Source: Bacillus halotolerans
Lineage (GTDB): Bacteria; Bacillota; Bacilli; Bacillales; Bacillaceae
Direction of reading: 5' to 3'
Length of the DNA stretch: 64,000 nt
NCBI RefSeq assembly: GCF_001517105.1
Contig: NZ_LPVF01000008.1
Span: 496,001-560,000, forward strand
Part shown: positions 27,687 to 36,154 of the stretch, piece after piece
Numbering within the stretch: the stretch's first letter is position 1
How the letters are laid out: every line of letters begins with the position of its first letter
Made by a program: the position numbers and the translations under genes
Notes under the pieces: model-generated
Database searches by the model: none
What the model saw: the letters and a program-made list of their open reading frames with translations, nothing else
Told to the model about the DNA's origin: nothing

Positions 27687-28219
27687 TCATTATGTTTTTA
27701 TTCACAGCATTTTTTATCGCAAACGTTCTGGGATATGGCGGCGGCCCAGCCTCTATCCCGCTGATGTTTGAAGAAGTCGTAAACAGATACGGCTGGCTGT
27801 CAAACGACCAATTCTCTAACATGCTCGCACTTGCGAATGCATTGCCGGGCCCGATCGCAACCAAAATCGCCGCTTATGTCGGCTACAGCGCAGGCGGCTG
27901 GTCCGGCTTTCTGATTGCGCTGATCGCGACTGTTGTGCCATCCGCGTTCGCGCTGATCGTCCTGCTGCGCATCATTCAGCGCTTTCGCCAATCACCAGTG
28001 ATCAAAGGCATGACGCTGTCTGTTCAGCCAGTTATCGCTGTCATGATGCTTATTCTCACTTGGCAAATCGGCGCAGACGGCATCAAAGCCATCGGCTGGA
28101 TTCAATCCATAGTGATTGCGGGCATTTCCCTCCTTTGCATGACAAAATTCAAACTGCATCCGGCTTTCCTGATTATCGCGGCATTTTTATATGGAGGGCT
28201 TGTAGTTCCTCATTTATAG
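27683..28219 (+). CDS. ywrA: YwrA, chromate transporter half-subunit
   Basis: Second CHR-family half-subunit (178 residues, six helices) with the same signature in shorter form: GYGGGPASIPLMFEEVVNRY and ALANALPGPIATKIAAYVGY. It overlaps the ywrB stop, so the pair is co-translated. The two arose by duplication of an ancestral half-transporter. Reading the operon with the Lrp regulator suggests metal- or oxyanion-responsive control, which is an inference. Confidence 0.92.
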   Translation: MIIMFLFTAFFIANVLGYGGGPASIPLMFEEVVNRYGWLSNDQFSNMLALANALPGPIATKIAAYVGYSAGGWSGFLIALIATVVPSAFALIVLLRIIQRFRQSPVIKGMTLSVQPVIAVMMLILTWQIGADGIKAIGWIQSIVIAGISLLCMTKFKLHPAFLIIAAFLYGGLVVPHL

Positions 28220-28252
28220 AAAAAAGCACCCTCAAAGGGTGCTTTTTATTTT
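28219..28252. terminator. Bidirectional terminator between ywrA and ywqO
   Basis: AAAAAGCACCCT-caa-AGGGTGCTTTTT, a near-perfect hairpin with A and T flanks between converging genes. Confidence 0.9.
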
Positions 28253-28470
28253 GGGCCAGAAATGCCATTTGTCATATAAATTGTTTCTTTGCCTGCATCA
28301 TTTTTGATCACGTTTTTGATTTGCAGCGTGTTTCCTGACATTCTGGCAAATTGATTCTCTTGAGATGAGTTTGTTTTGACGTGTATCCATTCCTCAGATC
28401 GCGGCATTTTCCAAGATAAAAAGAATCCTAGAATAAGCATTCCAACAATGACGGACAACAGCAGCTTCAC
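28246..28470 (-). CDS. ywqO: YwqO, small membrane-anchored protein
   Basis: A 74-residue protein with one N-terminal membrane helix (LLLSVIVGMLILGFFLSW) and a polar extracytoplasmic tail that may form a short beta-rich domain (HVKTNSSQENQFARMSGNTL). It overlaps the end of ywqN by 4 bases, so the two are translationally coupled. Function unknown. Confidence 0.72.
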   Translation of the reverse strand: MKLLLSVIVGMLILGFFLSWKMPRSEEWIHVKTNSSQENQFARMSGNTLQIKNVIKNDAGKETIYMTNGISGPK

Positions 28471-29012
28471 ACGGCATCACTTCTTTTCAATAGCCTGCCC
28501 GCAGTTTCTATTGCCTGCTGATCAAATATAATATCGCCGGGACGATTGCCTTCTCCCAGCACACAGCCTTCAAATGACATTCCCATAAAATCAAAAATGT
28601 GACCAAACTGTTCTATCAGCGGCAGCCCCTTTATCTTTGGATTATCTCCTCCGGCTGCTATCACATATGCCTGTTTTGCCGACATTTGCTCTTTAAAATC
28701 AGGAAATCGCGGATCTCTCATGGTCTGTGACCAGCGATCAATGAACAGCTTTAACGTTCCTGACATACCAAACCAATAAATGGGGGTGGCGAATACAAGA
28801 ATATCGCACCCCAATACCCGCTCAATGATAGAATCGTAGTCATCTTGAACAGGACGAAAGCCGCCTTGAGCGTGACGCAGATCCTCAATCGGCTGGATCT
28901 GATATGTCCGCAAATGAATGTGCTCCGCACCGAATCCTTGAACAGCCTTCTCCGCAAGAATATCCGTATTTCCGCCAGGCCTCGTTCCGCCATTAATGAC
29001 CGCAATTTTCAT
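28467..29012 (-). CDS. ywqN: YwqN, NADPH-dependent FMN reductase family protein
   Basis: Flavodoxin-fold oxidoreductase, 181 residues. The FMN phosphate loop is NGGTRPGGNTDILA near the N terminus, with the active-site FATPIYWFGMSGTLKLFIDR and a C-terminal dimer part. ATG 29012 has AAAGGAG 10 bases upstream. A 14-residue upstream extension in frame is not supported. Divergent to the LysR gene ywqM, which probably regulates it. Substrate unknown. Confidence 0.88.
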   Translation of the reverse strand: MKIAVINGGTRPGGNTDILAEKAVQGFGAEHIHLRTYQIQPIEDLRHAQGGFRPVQDDYDSIIERVLGCDILVFATPIYWFGMSGTLKLFIDRWSQTMRDPRFPDFKEQMSAKQAYVIAAGGDNPKIKGLPLIEQFGHIFDFMGMSFEGCVLGEGNRPGDIIFDQQAIETAGRLLKRSDAV

Positions 29013-29088
29013 GATGCATCTGCTCCTTTGTTTACGAATGATTTTCTCCATCATATAATGGATTCATTAATCAATACAGATGATTATT

Positions 29089-29105
29089 TCGATTACTCCA
29101 ATCGA
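29089..29105. promoter_or_regulatory. Candidate LysR operator between ywqN and ywqM
   Basis: TCGATT-actcc-AATCGA is a perfect 17-base palindrome containing a T-N11-A core, 30 bases before ywqM. Such a site is expected for YwqM acting on the divergent ywqN promoter. Confidence 0.55.
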
Positions 29106-29134
29106 TATAGCCGATTTAGAAAGGACGAGAACAT

Positions 29135-30016
29135 ATGGAATTGAAGCAGCTGATCACCTTTATTACGGCGGCAGAACATGTAAACTTCACCCTAACCGCC
29201 AAAATGCTTAATTATGCACAATCAAGCGTTACCTCTCAGATCAAATCACTTGAAGAAGAAATCGGGACTCCTTTATTTGAACGGCTCGGCAAGCGGCTCA
29301 TCCTGACAGAAGCCGGCAAAACATTCAAATCCTATGCGGAGAAGATTATTGCGTTAACAGAAGAAGCAAAAATGGCCGCAAATCAAGTAAGAGAAACAAC
29401 CGGAACCTTGAAAATCGGGGCGACGGAAAGCCAGTGCACATATCGCCTTCCCCCTATCATAAAAGAATTTAAACAGACTTTTCCTCAAGTAAAGCTCATA
29501 TTCAAACCGTATATTTCCAACGAACAAGCGAAAGAACAGCTCTTACAGGGCCAGCTTGATATTACCTTCATTTTGGATGTGAACCGGATGGAAGACGCAC
29601 TGCACGTTGAATCTCTGATTCAGGATGAGATCAAAATGGTAGCCGCCAATGACCATCCTTTTCCAGCAGACTCACCAGTAACATTGAAGAATCTTCAAAA
29701 CGAAACCCTTCTCCTGACAGAGGACGGCTGCTCATACCGCACGCTCTTTGAGGACGCCTTACACGACGCCGGTGTCTACCCTAACAAATTAGAATTTGTC
29801 AGCATAGAAGCCATCAAACAATGCGTGATGGCCGGACTTGGAATTGGACTATTGCCTGAAATGACAGTAAAAGACGATATTGCCGAAGGTCGGATGAAAG
29901 AACTCCACTGGCAAAACGACTGCCTCGTTTTTACTCAACTAGCATGGCATAAGGACAAGTGGATGTCTGCGCCATTGAAGGCTTTTATCGATTTGACGCG
30001 GAAAACATTCAAATAA
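29135..30016 (+). CDS. ywqM: YwqM, LysR-type transcriptional regulator
   Basis: A 293-residue LysR regulator with an N-terminal winged HTH (MELKQLITFITAAEHVNFT) and a substrate-binding domain from about 90. It sits in divergent orientation to the flavoprotein gene ywqN, the usual set-up for LysR-controlled oxidoreductases. A small-molecule inducer, perhaps an electrophile or quinone, is likely but unproven. Confidence 0.9.
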   Translation: MELKQLITFITAAEHVNFTLTAKMLNYAQSSVTSQIKSLEEEIGTPLFERLGKRLILTEAGKTFKSYAEKIIALTEEAKMAANQVRETTGTLKIGATESQCTYRLPPIIKEFKQTFPQVKLIFKPYISNEQAKEQLLQGQLDITFILDVNRMEDALHVESLIQDEIKMVAANDHPFPADSPVTLKNLQNETLLLTEDGCSYRTLFEDALHDAGVYPNKLEFVSIEAIKQCVMAGLGIGLLPEMTVKDDIAEGRMKELHWQNDCLVFTQLAWHKDKWMSAPLKAFIDLTRKTFK

Positions 30017-30071
30017 AACCTCTCTGCAAGGACGACAAGGTTTTTGATAAAGCAGGAAAGCACACAGCATA

Positions 30072-30108
30072 CAAAAAAACACTTGATGGCTTAGAGCCCC
30101 AAGTGTTA
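30072..30108 (-). terminator. nfi terminator
   Basis: On the minus strand AACACTTG...CAAGTGTT followed by T-run; the stem begins in the nfi stop codon. It has a long 14-base loop. Confidence 0.65.
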
Positions 30109-30822
30109 CCCGCGATTTTTCTGATAAAACGTTCGTAAGACATGTGTTTCAAGGTCAGCCAGGCGGACAGGAATCGGCAGCCTGCTTTCTTTATTAAGCA
30201 GGCTCATCGTGATTTGATAGCTGCTTTCTAAATCAATGTTATTTCCGCAAGACAAGAAAATAGGCTTCACGTCCCGCCGCGTCCGCAGCGCCCGGCCATA
30301 TACCTCGCCGTCAATGATAATATCTGTGTATGAACCGACTTCATTTTCAGGCATTACGAAATCACAGCTTCTGATTTTGAGATAGGTTTTCGCAATCCCA
30401 ATTGTCGGCTTATTGAGAAAAAAAGCCGCATGAGTGGCAACGCCCATATGGTTGTAATGCAGATACCCGTTGCCATCAAACAAAAACACATCCGGTTCTG
30501 TCTCCAGCTTTTTGGCCGCCTCGATGATCAGCGGCAGCTCGCGAAACGCAAGGAAACCAGACACATACGGCACACTGATTTTCCCCATGCTGTGCACTTT
30601 TTCAATGACTTCTTTTGTATCAGCGTCAATGACGATGATACAGCACACTCCATACGGTTCTCCGTCCTGTTCCCAATAGGCAAGGTCGACGCCTGCGCAG
30701 GTTTTGATCGAGTCTGGGGTGATGGAGGGTGATAGGTTGATTTTATGTTTAAGGGATTGCTGTGTTTGAACAAAATCCGATTCATCTTTTAAATGAAAAT
30801 CGTGAATTTGATGTACTTTCAT
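30106..30822 (-). CDS. nfi: Nfi (YwqL), endonuclease V
   Basis: Repair nuclease that cleaves beside deoxyinosine and other deaminated bases. 238 residues. The catalytic metal ligands are Asp in CAGVDLAYWE (near 46), the Asp in VFLFDGNGYLH and a Glu/Asp near YGRALRT. The conserved GYLHYNHMGVATHAAF follows. In 168 it closes the ywqH-ywqL operon. Here an immunity-like pseudogene (from 30901) lies just upstream. Confidence 0.93.
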   Translation of the reverse strand: MKVHQIHDFHLKDESDFVQTQQSLKHKINLSPSITPDSIKTCAGVDLAYWEQDGEPYGVCCIIVIDADTKEVIEKVHSMGKISVPYVSGFLAFRELPLIIEAAKKLETEPDVFLFDGNGYLHYNHMGVATHAAFFLNKPTIGIAKTYLKIRSCDFVMPENEVGSYTDIIIDGEVYGRALRTRRDVKPIFLSCGNNIDLESSYQITMSLLNKESRLPIPVRLADLETHVLRTFYQKNRG

Positions 30823-30900
30823 TTCACTTGTTTTCCTCTCTTAAAATAGTCTTTTCGCTCAATCGTCCTGCGTTTCGATACAACCATAGACTGACATTCT

Positions 30901-31394
30901 TTATTGCTTATAACCTTTTTTAAAGGCGATAAAATTCCCATTAGGATAATTTCTATCCCAACCACATGGAAAATAACCCGCTTTATAAATTTTAAAAAGC
31001 TTTTCAAAAAAATTGTCTATTTTCCCGTTTATTGCCCTATTTATAGCACAATTATTTAGGTCTGCTACGATCTCTTCAAAAAAAGTATTAAATTCAGTCG
31101 CAGCACTTCTGACATTTTCAGAAAAAATCTCTAGTAATATGTCTAAATTTTGTGGTTTTTGATCATGGCTAATTCATAATATTTGTCCCATACTTCACTC
31201 ATTTCATTTTCTTTTAGATCATTCCACGTATATTCATCTTCATCAAATACATCTTCATAAGCATAGTATTTCGCTTTATCTTTATCATTAATAATTTTAG
31301 TAAAATAAGAAATATCATCTGATGTAACTACTTAAAAGGTTTTGGAAAAAACAATAACTTCTTTTACTTTATTATGATAACGCCCGTATTTCAT
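30901..31394 (-). pseudogene. Broken immunity-like gene (nonsense plus frameshift)
   Basis: From ATG 31394 (AGGTGG upstream) the frame reads MKYGRYHNKVKEVIVFSKTF, then TAA at codon 21 (31332-31334), and continues in the same frame through DISYFTKIINDKDKAKYYAY to about 31175. There it needs a one-base shift to join a second frame that runs through DQKPQNLDILLEIFSENVRS to KAGYFPCGWDRNYPNGNFI and stops at 30901. Joined, about 164 residues would result. The ending looks like small acidic immunity-type proteins of bacilli. It lies in the LXG toxin locus and carries two independent lesions, so it is decayed. No family name can be given with certainty. Confidence 0.7.
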
Positions 31395-31498
31395 TACTTA
31401 TTATACCACCTTACCTAAAGAACAACTGTATCATTACCGCTTTTCCCCAGTATCTTTTTCCGTTCTTTCATTTACGGTTAAATTGAAAGCAGATAGTA

Positions 31499-32152
31499 TT
31501 AATATTCATTTTTAATTTCTTTCATAAAAATATAATCTAATTGTTTACTTAATTCTTTAAGCTCAGTACACCTTACCTCTTCTAGTGAATTGTCCCAATC
31601 TTCGTTTTTTATAAGTTCAATGCCATAGCTTCCGGTTGGATCCCCTTCTGGGTACCACCCTACGTCAAGCAGCAATTTTTTTGTCTTATGAGAAATCTGT
31701 AGGAGGTCTTGATTAAAGTCAAATAACCAAGCATCATCATTTGCCTCTAGAGTCTCAGGATCAGTATCTTTTAATGTAATATAATCAACAGTCCAACCAG
31801 CCGGTATCTTTAGCCTTAAGAAATTGGGAACCTGTTTAGTTAGCGGCTTCAAATCCTCTAAACCCCCGCTTCCCACACTCCAGATTTGATATTCTAACTC
31901 TTCTAATAATTGTTCTATTTCATCAAAAGAGTCTTCTTCATAAATCTTATCCTTTTTTAAGCTAACAATTTTGATATGATATTGATCACTTTCATAAATT
32001 ACCTTAATTAAGGCGTTACGTTTTTCATTTTGCAGTATTAGTAATTCACATTTTTCTTCCATTATTTTTTCTGAATTTAAATTGTTCAGTACTACAGACC
32101 AGCCATCACAGATTTTTAATGGCTGTAATTGAGAAATATGATCTCTGTCCAT
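31499..32152 (-). CDS. Putative immunity protein with an internal duplication (217 aa)
   Basis: An acidic cytoplasmic protein of unknown function, two related halves of about 95-110 residues. The C-terminal half (LRLKIPAGWTVDYITLKDTD...) closely resembles the 120-residue product of 32834-33196: both run through GWxVxY, a (D)PxTLExxDD motif and LDxGWxPxxxPxGxY, then KNxDW. The N-terminal half has the weaker match LKICDGWSVVLNNL. ATG 32152 lies 7 bases after AAGGAG. Its place in the toxin locus suggests an immunity role. That is inference. Confidence 0.72.
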   Translation of the reverse strand: MDRDHISQLQPLKICDGWSVVLNNLNSEKIMEEKCELLILQNEKRNALIKVIYESDQYHIKIVSLKKDKIYEEDSFDEIEQLLEELEYQIWSVGSGGLEDLKPLTKQVPNFLRLKIPAGWTVDYITLKDTDPETLEANDDAWLFDFNQDLLQISHKTKKLLLDVGWYPEGDPTGSYGIELIKNEDWDNSLEEVRCTELKELSKQLDYIFMKEIKNEY

Positions 32153-32204
32153 CCCGCTTCTCCTTGTACTTCGTTGGCCTATCTTTAAAAAGCTTCATTA
32201 TTGT

Positions 32205-32240
32205 AAAAAAACTTGCCGATGACAACACGGCAAGTTTATG
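32205..32240 (-). terminator. Terminator after the 190-aa gene
   Basis: Minus strand AACTTGCC-gtgttgtcatc-GGCAAGTTTTTTT, directly after the stop at 32242. Confidence 0.8.
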
Positions 32241-32241
32241 A

Positions 32242-32814
32242 CTATAGCAATTCTAATACATCAGTAAACAAGGCATCTCCTAATGTTAATCTCCTGTTGA
32301 AAGGCTGTATATGTGGCAATTCACTCCACTCATACACAGTATCGTAGTAATCATACAAATAACTGAGTTCGATAAACCCTTTCTTTTGCATTATTTTATT
32401 GATATAGTTCGTTCCCTGAATGAATTCTAAAGATTCAGCGGTCCCTACAATATCATAAGCGCCATCAATTAAATCGTGTCTTAGGGAATAACTATAATCT
32501 AGTACATAAACAGGAACCAATTTAGATACTTTCATATTGATTTGCTGTTCTAGATGAAATCCATTTTCCCCAGAAAGGTCTTGCATGTGGATATTGATTT
32601 CTCCAGAAGGATTGTATACATCTCTAACTTCAATTTTTTTCAAACCTTTTATTTGACTAAATTCATCAGGCGCTTTTATTTTCTCTGCACATTTGTTCTT
32701 ATACCATTCGTCTAATTCCCTATTCATAAATAGACGTTGAAGCAACTCACCAATTTCAGGATATTCATTAATAAATCTGATTCCATGTTCCATAATAGTA
32801 ACCATTCCATCCAT
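32242..32814 (-). CDS. Uncharacterised protein of the LXG locus (190 aa)
   Basis: An acidic soluble protein with no signal peptide or membrane helix. Segments such as LVPVYVLDYSYSLRHDLIDG and YLYDYYDTVYEWSELPHIQ are seen. No known family recognised. It sits between two immunity-like genes, 20 bases downstream of the 120-aa gene, and has its own terminator, so it may be another immunity gene. The start is unsure: ATG 32814 lacks a ribosome site, and the Met seven codons later is behind GGAATGG. Confidence 0.6.
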   Translation of the reverse strand: MDGMVTIMEHGIRFINEYPEIGELLQRLFMNRELDEWYKNKCAEKIKAPDEFSQIKGLKKIEVRDVYNPSGEINIHMQDLSGENGFHLEQQINMKVSKLVPVYVLDYSYSLRHDLIDGAYDIVGTAESLEFIQGTNYINKIMQKKGFIELSYLYDYYDTVYEWSELPHIQPFNRRLTLGDALFTDVLELL

Positions 32815-32833
32815 TAATCCATTTGTTATTTAA

Positions 32834-33196
32834 CTACTTCCACCAAGTAGTTGTTACTTGTTTTAAATGATATTCAATATATAAAATCACTTTTTTATAG
32901 TCGTCTGATGAAAATTCTTTAATAGGCTCCTCCCAATCATTATTTTTGACTATTAAAACCAGATAGTTACCTTCAGGAGAAATGTCAGGAACCCAGCCTA
33001 AATCAAGCGTTATTGAGGATTGTTCATGATAAAGCTGCAACAAACTGTCTGTGAACAAAAACCAGGAATCATCATCCGGTTCTAAAGTTCTTGGATCTAT
33101 TTCAACAAAATGATTATAATTCACTTTCCAACCTTGTGTTATTCTTAGGGGATGTATATTAGCTTTTGGAACATCTAATTTAATATGTTTTCTCAT
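32834..33196 (-). CDS. Putative immunity protein (120 aa), paralogue of the 217-aa one
   Basis: A single-domain relative of the C-terminal half of the protein at 31499-32152. It shares GWKVNYNHFVEIDPRTLEPD, LDLGWVPDISPEGNY and a KNNDW motif. ATG 33196 has AGAGG upstream; an earlier start adds 11 residues without a ribosome site. The rich acidic composition is usual for toxin immunity proteins. Its partner toxin is not known, and the one toxin gene in the locus lies upstream. Confidence 0.7.
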   Translation of the reverse strand: MRKHIKLDVPKANIHPLRITQGWKVNYNHFVEIDPRTLEPDDDSWFLFTDSLLQLYHEQSSITLDLGWVPDISPEGNYLVLIVKNNDWEEPIKEFSSDDYKKVILYIEYHLKQVTTTWWK

Positions 33197-33465
33197 TAAC
33201 AAAACCTCTTTAGTTTTGTTTTCAGTCACTTGATATAAACTATTTTCATGGTTTACCTTAGTAAATTCTAGCCTATTTATTTTTTCTCCCTTTAAATTGG
33301 GTGTTTATTGTTGAACCTATTCCATGAATACCAGCTTGATGCTCATTTGGGAATTTTGTAGAGTGGACAGCAGCTTTTTTTCTCATCGGTTAACCAGCGT
33401 TTCCGTAGCTATCCAAGTGAAGTATAAAAGAGATCTGAAGGCGTTTCTATTTTGCATTAAAACCC
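33197..33465 (-). other. Gap with a fragment resembling an orphan toxin tip
   Basis: No intact gene. A minus-strand frame at about 33273-33440 reads SFILHLDSYGNAG, one TAA, then PMRKKAAVHSTKFPNEHQ and AGIHGIGSTINTQFKG before a stop at 33273. A 37-codon piece starts at ATG 33386. The look is that of a broken C-terminal domain left by toxin exchange, but I cannot name the domain. Outside it nothing is seen. Confidence 0.35.
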
Positions 33466-33675
33466 TCAAGATTTTTTAACTATACTATTAATTCCTTCAA
33501 AAATAATATCTCTCATAACTTCATTATTACTTTTATAATTTCTTTCATTTTTTATTTTATTAAAAACTTGCTTGATAACCCCATCGATCATTATTGTTAA
33601 CCCTTCAACGTCTTCTTCACCGCCTTCTTTTTTAAACATTTCATTTAATATAATTAACTTCTGTTCTTGCGACAT
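33466..33675 (-). CDS. Small protein of the LXG locus (69 aa)
   Basis: Short acidic helical protein starting MSQEQKLIILNEMFKKEGGE. ATG 33675 is preceded by AAAGGAGAG, a strong ribosome site, which supports real translation; an upstream Met has none. The C-terminal half (KNERNYKSNNEVMRDIIFEGI) is basic and helical. No family recognised. It lies between the immunity gene and the toxin fragment, so it may be a cryptic antitoxin or a leftover of an older cassette. Confidence 0.55.
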   Translation of the reverse strand: MSQEQKLIILNEMFKKEGGEEDVEGLTIMIDGVIKQVFNKIKNERNYKSNNEVMRDIIFEGINSIVKKS

Positions 33676-33833
33676 TACATTCTCTCCTTTACATTTTCGA
33701 ATCATTTTATTTTACTATTGACAAAACTTAAACTTTAATTTTTTTCTCTATAAATCAACAGTTTTGAATTAGTTTTACCATTAATCCTGTAAAAGCTTGA
33801 TCATTTGTAATGTTTCTTGCTTTCACAAAGTAA

Positions 33834-33877
33834 AAACTAAAAAGCAGGTACAGTATAACTACCTGCTTTTTAGTTAA
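33834..33877 (-). terminator. Terminator after the immunity gene
   Basis: ACTAAAAAGCAGGTA-cagtataac-TACCTGCTTTTTAGT, a long stem ending the ywqH-I-J-immunity transcript. Confidence 0.85.
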
Positions 33878-33879
33878 AT

Positions 33880-34383
33880 TTAATTACCAGAGTTAATTTC
33901 TTTTACAAGGATAGCTTCGTTACCGTACTCTTCAATGTCGGCCTTTAGCCAACTGCTTTCCTCTTCTCTATATTTATAAAATCTAAGTGTCGCAAAACCT
34001 TCATCAATACTTAGAATCACAACAAATTTATGTTCAGGGAATTTTTCTTTTAAATGGTGTTCCCAACCATCCACTATCTGAAGCGCATAAAGTAAAATCT
34101 CTTCACCGGACAAATCACTGTAGTCTAAATAATCGTTTATGCGAAGTTCATTACACGATGCTTCATACCCCGTTTTATCCCCATACATTTTTAAAATTCT
34201 ATTCCAATTTATAGTTGGATTATCAGTTAACTCATCCTCTAGATCTAGAATAAAGCAATCGTCTACTTTAACTATATTAGGTGAAATAATATCCTTTAAA
34301 TTAGATAGGTCAACTTTATTTGTATTGCTCAAATCTTCAAGTCGTTCTTTTAGTCTTTTCATATTTTTATTTGTATATTCCAT
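33880..34383 (-). CDS. Probable cognate immunity protein of the LXG toxin (167 aa)
   Basis: An acidic cytoplasmic protein starting 19 bases after the toxin stop and ending at a strong terminator, the position of the cognate immunity gene in LXG operons. About 40 acidic residues, no membrane helix. Segments VDDCFILDLEDELTDNPTIN and WEHHLKEKFPEHKFVVILS are distinctive. I do not recognise a named family. It replaces what in 168 is ywqK, matching the exchange of the toxin tip upstream. Confidence 0.75.
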   Translation of the reverse strand: MEYTNKNMKRLKERLEDLSNTNKVDLSNLKDIISPNIVKVDDCFILDLEDELTDNPTINWNRILKMYGDKTGYEASCNELRINDYLDYSDLSGEEILLYALQIVDGWEHHLKEKFPEHKFVVILSIDEGFATLRFYKYREEESSWLKADIEEYGNEAILVKEINSGN

Positions 34384-34402
34384 TATAATCTACACTCCTA
34401 TA

Positions 34403-36136
34403 CTAAAATACAGGATCCTCACCTAAAAATTTCAATCCCTTATTTATAGCTTTCTGAACGCTTTTGTCTTTAAGTACTTTTTGAATTTTGCTAGGTGCAT
34501 CTTCGCCTGTTTTTTGGTCATAAAACTTTCTTGTTTCAACATCAAAGTACCATTTTTTATTATTTGGCTCATGATAGTGAATTTGACCTTCTCTTTGCCC
34601 TGGATTTGGGTTTTCAATGTCTATTCTTTCTGTCTTCCCATTTTGCCATGTTGTCTTACTTGCAATCTGAGTTCCATTTTGACCGAAAAGTTTCTTACTA
34701 TTCCCGCCACCACTACTCGCCATCTTCACAATCCCAAGATCTTTAACAGATTTCGTTTCCACATCGACACGGACTGTCGGGATTCCGAACGTGAAGCCAT
34801 CCGGAGTTACTGGGCGTTCTGCGTACACGCGGACATTTGTCGGGACTTTGAATTGTTTTACTTTTTCGAGTGTCTTGTTTGCTTTTTGGACTTTTGAATG
34901 GGTTGCAAGCGGGATGCCTTTATCAATATTTTTCGCCAATGCGCCTGCTCCAACTAAGCTTAGTGCAGCTTCCAGCGCCCCTTGCTTCCGCTTCTCCTCA
35001 GACACTTCGTTACCAAACATATCTCTTCCTGTGACAGCTTCAGAGAATCCGTTTGACGCAACAAGGCCGTATGCGCCCATTTCTGACATTTTTAGAATGT
35101 CTAAAGACTTGCCTGTTTTGTAGGCGTCTAAAGCGTGTTCAGCCGCGATAGCCGCTTTTCCGGTTTTGTAGATGGCTTTTCCGCCTTTGAAGGCGCGGCC
35201 AGCCCAGCCGACGACTGGTATGAATCCGGCAGCGGCCATCGCTCCTGCTGTCACACGTTCTGCGGCGGAGAGTTTTTCTCCGGTAACCGGATCAACGCCT
35301 TCGGTTGCCCTTTTATAATCATAATAGCCAGTGACTTCTCCAGTAAAGGTGCAAACTCCATCCCATGTTTTTTCGTACCATGGTTTGTTTGCTTCTTCCT
35401 CGGCTTTTTCCTGGAGACGCCTTGCTTCTGCTTGTTCGGTTTTTGCATCGATATATGTTGTTCCCTGTTTTTCCACTTCAATGGCGCTTTTGTAGACTTC
35501 ATTGCTGTGGAAGGCTTTTTTGTCATAGCACATAGGGGATGCGCTTTTCCCGTTGCTGGTGGCCTGCATGAGAACAGAATATTTGCTGAGCACTGCGTTG
35601 TCCAGAGATTCTAAATTTTGATATTCAGTGGTCAGGGATTCATCAAGCTTATCGACTGCCGTAATCGTGTCACGCCTGATTTTTTGGGCATCTCCCATCT
35701 TATCTGCATAGTTGTCAAGCGTGTACATGTCGAGATCCATAATATCGCTGATGCCTGACAAAATAGAATCGATTTCTGCTTTATGAGCGGAGACTATCTC
35801 TGAGGCTTTCAGGTCTCCATTGGGCAGCTCATGATCCAAAAATGAAGTTTCCACATATGAATCATTCAGTTCTTGATCTTTAATATCACCGGAAATGCCG
35901 TTTAAAAACGCAATTTGAGCAGAAACAAGCGTCAGCCAGCTGTCGGCGATTTCCGCCTGTCCCTGAAAGAAGTCCTTAATATTGTCCGCGCCTTTTCCTT
36001 TAAAATCGTCACCTAAATCAGCAACTTCCTGAAACGCCTTTTTTAGCGTGTTCAGCTGCTCTTCCAGCGTCTCATATTGCTTTTTTCTATTTTTCGCTTC
36101 ATCGATTAAAGATTGTGATTCAAATACTTTACTCAT
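34403..36136 (-). CDS. ywqJ: LXG-domain polymorphic toxin, YwqJ type with a different C-terminal tip
   Basis: A 577-residue contact-dependent toxin exported by the type VII (ESX/Yuk) system with YwqH and YwqI as helpers. Residues about 1-235 are the helical LXG domain. About 245-330 is a pre-toxin TG segment (TGYYDYKRATEGVDPVTGEK). A Gly/Ala-rich part with two hydrophobic stretches follows to about 400, then a linker. The last about 110 residues form the toxic domain, with ERIDIENPNPGQREGQIHYH and KKWYFDVETRKFYDQKTG. It does not look like the deaminase tip of 168 YwqJ as I remember it. The likely class is a small Ntox-type toxin, but the target is not known. Its immunity gene follows. Confidence 0.85.
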   Translation of the reverse strand: MSKVFESQSLIDEAKNRKKQYETLEEQLNTLKKAFQEVADLGDDFKGKGADNIKDFFQGQAEIADSWLTLVSAQIAFLNGISGDIKDQELNDSYVETSFLDHELPNGDLKASEIVSAHKAEIDSILSGISDIMDLDMYTLDNYADKMGDAQKIRRDTITAVDKLDESLTTEYQNLESLDNAVLSKYSVLMQATSNGKSASPMCYDKKAFHSNEVYKSAIEVEKQGTTYIDAKTEQAEARRLQEKAEEEANKPWYEKTWDGVCTFTGEVTGYYDYKRATEGVDPVTGEKLSAAERVTAGAMAAAGFIPVVGWAGRAFKGGKAIYKTGKAAIAAEHALDAYKTGKSLDILKMSEMGAYGLVASNGFSEAVTGRDMFGNEVSEEKRKQGALEAALSLVGAGALAKNIDKGIPLATHSKVQKANKTLEKVKQFKVPTNVRVYAERPVTPDGFTFGIPTVRVDVETKSVKDLGIVKMASSGGGNSKKLFGQNGTQIASKTTWQNGKTERIDIENPNPGQREGQIHYHEPNNKKWYFDVETRKFYDQKTGEDAPSKIQKVLKDKSVQKAINKGLKFLGEDPVF

Positions 36137-36154
36137 CGCACTGCCCTTTCTCTT

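Noticed and set aside
30819..31007. 62-codon frame overlapping the nfi start by ATGA
   Set aside because: It lies in another frame across the better-supported immunity-like pseudogene and has no clear ribosome site.
33361..33480. Possible transposase fragment on the plus strand
   Set aside because: Only short unsupported stretches; no terminal repeats, no target duplication, no recognisable motif.
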